The notes beneath the pieces are model-generated. The model had not been told where the DNA came from. It did no database searches and saw nothing but the letters and a program-made list of their open reading frames with translations. From contig JAIUOS010000008.1 in NCBI GenBank assembly GCA_020161755.1, forward strand, positions 1-64,000: DNA of 64,000 nt, in the 5' to 3' direction. The position numbers and the translations under genes are program-made. The DNA is from Actinomycetota bacterium (GTDB lineage: Bacteria > Actinomycetota > Actinomycetes > Propionibacteriales > Propionibacteriaceae). Shown in pieces: positions 63,784 to 64,000 of this stretch. Numbering within the stretch: position 1 is the first letter of the stretch; each line of letters starts with the position of its first letter.

Positions 63784-64000
63784 CTAGAAGCCGGTCAGGA
63801 TGACGGGGCTGGCCGTGTCGGCGCCGTCGAGGAGCTCCCGCAGGAGCCGCGGCATCGCGCGCGGGGCGAAGGTGGCGTCACTTGCGAAGACCTCGTAGGT
63901 GGGCCACCATCGCATTTCGTGGACGTGCTCGGCGGCGAGCTCGGCGGGGGACAGGGCCGGCTCGGGCTCGAAGTGGGGCGTCCGGACGAGGTGGACGTGG
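63784..64000 (-). CDS. NUDIX-type hydrolase, C-terminal part (runs off the window)
   Basis: The minus-strand frame is open from the window edge to TAG at 63786-63784. It reads VHLVRTPHFEPEPALSPAEL, then AAEHVHEMRWWPTYEVF, and ends TASPVILTGF. The E-x-V-x-x-MRWW step and LSPAELAAE match the C-terminal half of NUDIX proteins in actinobacteria. The NUDIX box itself (GX5EX7REUXEEXGU) would lie beyond the edge, so the call depends on this tail alone. Confidence 0.7.
   Translation of the reverse strand, partial: HVHLVRTPHFEPEPALSPAELAAEHVHEMRWWPTYEVFASDATFAPRAMPRLLRELLDGADTASPVILTGF

Overview
High-GC DNA (strong G/C third-position bias, frequent GTG starts, ATGA/GTGA start-stop overlaps, many LacI/TetR/MerR regulators, SpoIIM/RDD gene pair) from an actinobacterium. 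The sugar-transport content would suit a fermentative Propionibacteriaceae-type organism, but that placement is an inference and not proven by any marker gene here. No rRNA, tRNA or CRISPR array was seen. Most of the window is carbohydrate uptake and breakdown, with a defence fragment at the left edge and metal/guanidine detoxification at the right.

Layout. 1-5.6 kb: right half of a type I Wadjet plasmid-defence operon, with a broken jetB tail and intact jetC and jetD. 5.6-10 kb: a decayed fibronectin-III gene, a DUF389 membrane protein, a YtcJ-like amidohydrolase and a gene-poor stretch. 10-15.6 kb: a PRD/EIIA regulator divergent from a complete lactose/cellobiose-type PTS (EIIB, EIIC, EIIA) and a GH1 6-phospho-glycosidase whose usual acid/base Glu is Gln. 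15.6-16.3 kb: gene remains (HAD phosphatase, Zn-alcohol dehydrogenase). 16.3-18.3 kb: a MerR regulator with an FAD monooxygenase. 18.5-25 kb: a minus-strand operon (MFS importer, GH78 alpha-L-rhamnosidase, HSL-type esterase, phenolic acid decarboxylase PadC) with a divergent LacI, bracketed by fragments of an ABC sugar permease pair. 25-32.4 kb: a TetR-LacI fusion regulator, an ABC importer, and cytoplasmic GH91 and GH32 enzymes, read as a difructose-anhydride/inulin-derivative pathway. 32.4-33.6 kb: a Xre/RES toxin-antitoxin pair. 33.7-36.7 kb: TetR, a YhgE/Pip membrane protein and a 53-residue zinc-ribbon protein. 37-45.7 kb: DUF7218, an AraFGH-like transporter, AraC and a DUF5107-TPR protein. 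45.8-47.7 kb: an IS3-family element inserted into a long palindromic repeat. 47.7-55.3 kb: LacI, an ABC importer and GH2 beta-galactosidase. 55.2-55.8 kb: opposed 34-bp repeat arrays. 55.8-64 kb: a guanidine-III riboswitch with an SMR exporter, an MBL hydrolase, an Imm5-like protein, an EamA permease with a His-rich tail, a CopB-type ATPase with a CsoR-like site, a DUF6803 protein, RDD, SpoIIM and a partial NUDIX protein.

How it fits together. At least five separate sugar modules sit side by side, each with its own local regulator and mostly its own operator-like palindrome. They share one logic: import a whole glycoside or oligosaccharide, then cleave it inside the cell, since none of the glycosidases (GH1, GH78, GH91, GH32, GH2) shows a signal peptide. 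The rhamnoside module also carries enzymes for the released ester and hydroxycinnamic acid. The number of gene remnants, the IS element and three kinds of intergenic repeat mark this as a region that gains and loses genes often.

Most notable: the TetR-LacI double-DNA-binding regulator, the cytoplasmic GH91 pathway, the rhamnoside-to-vinylphenol operon, the GH1 Glu-to-Gln substitution, the 68-bp perfect palindrome family (one copy hit by the IS) and the guanidine-III riboswitch.
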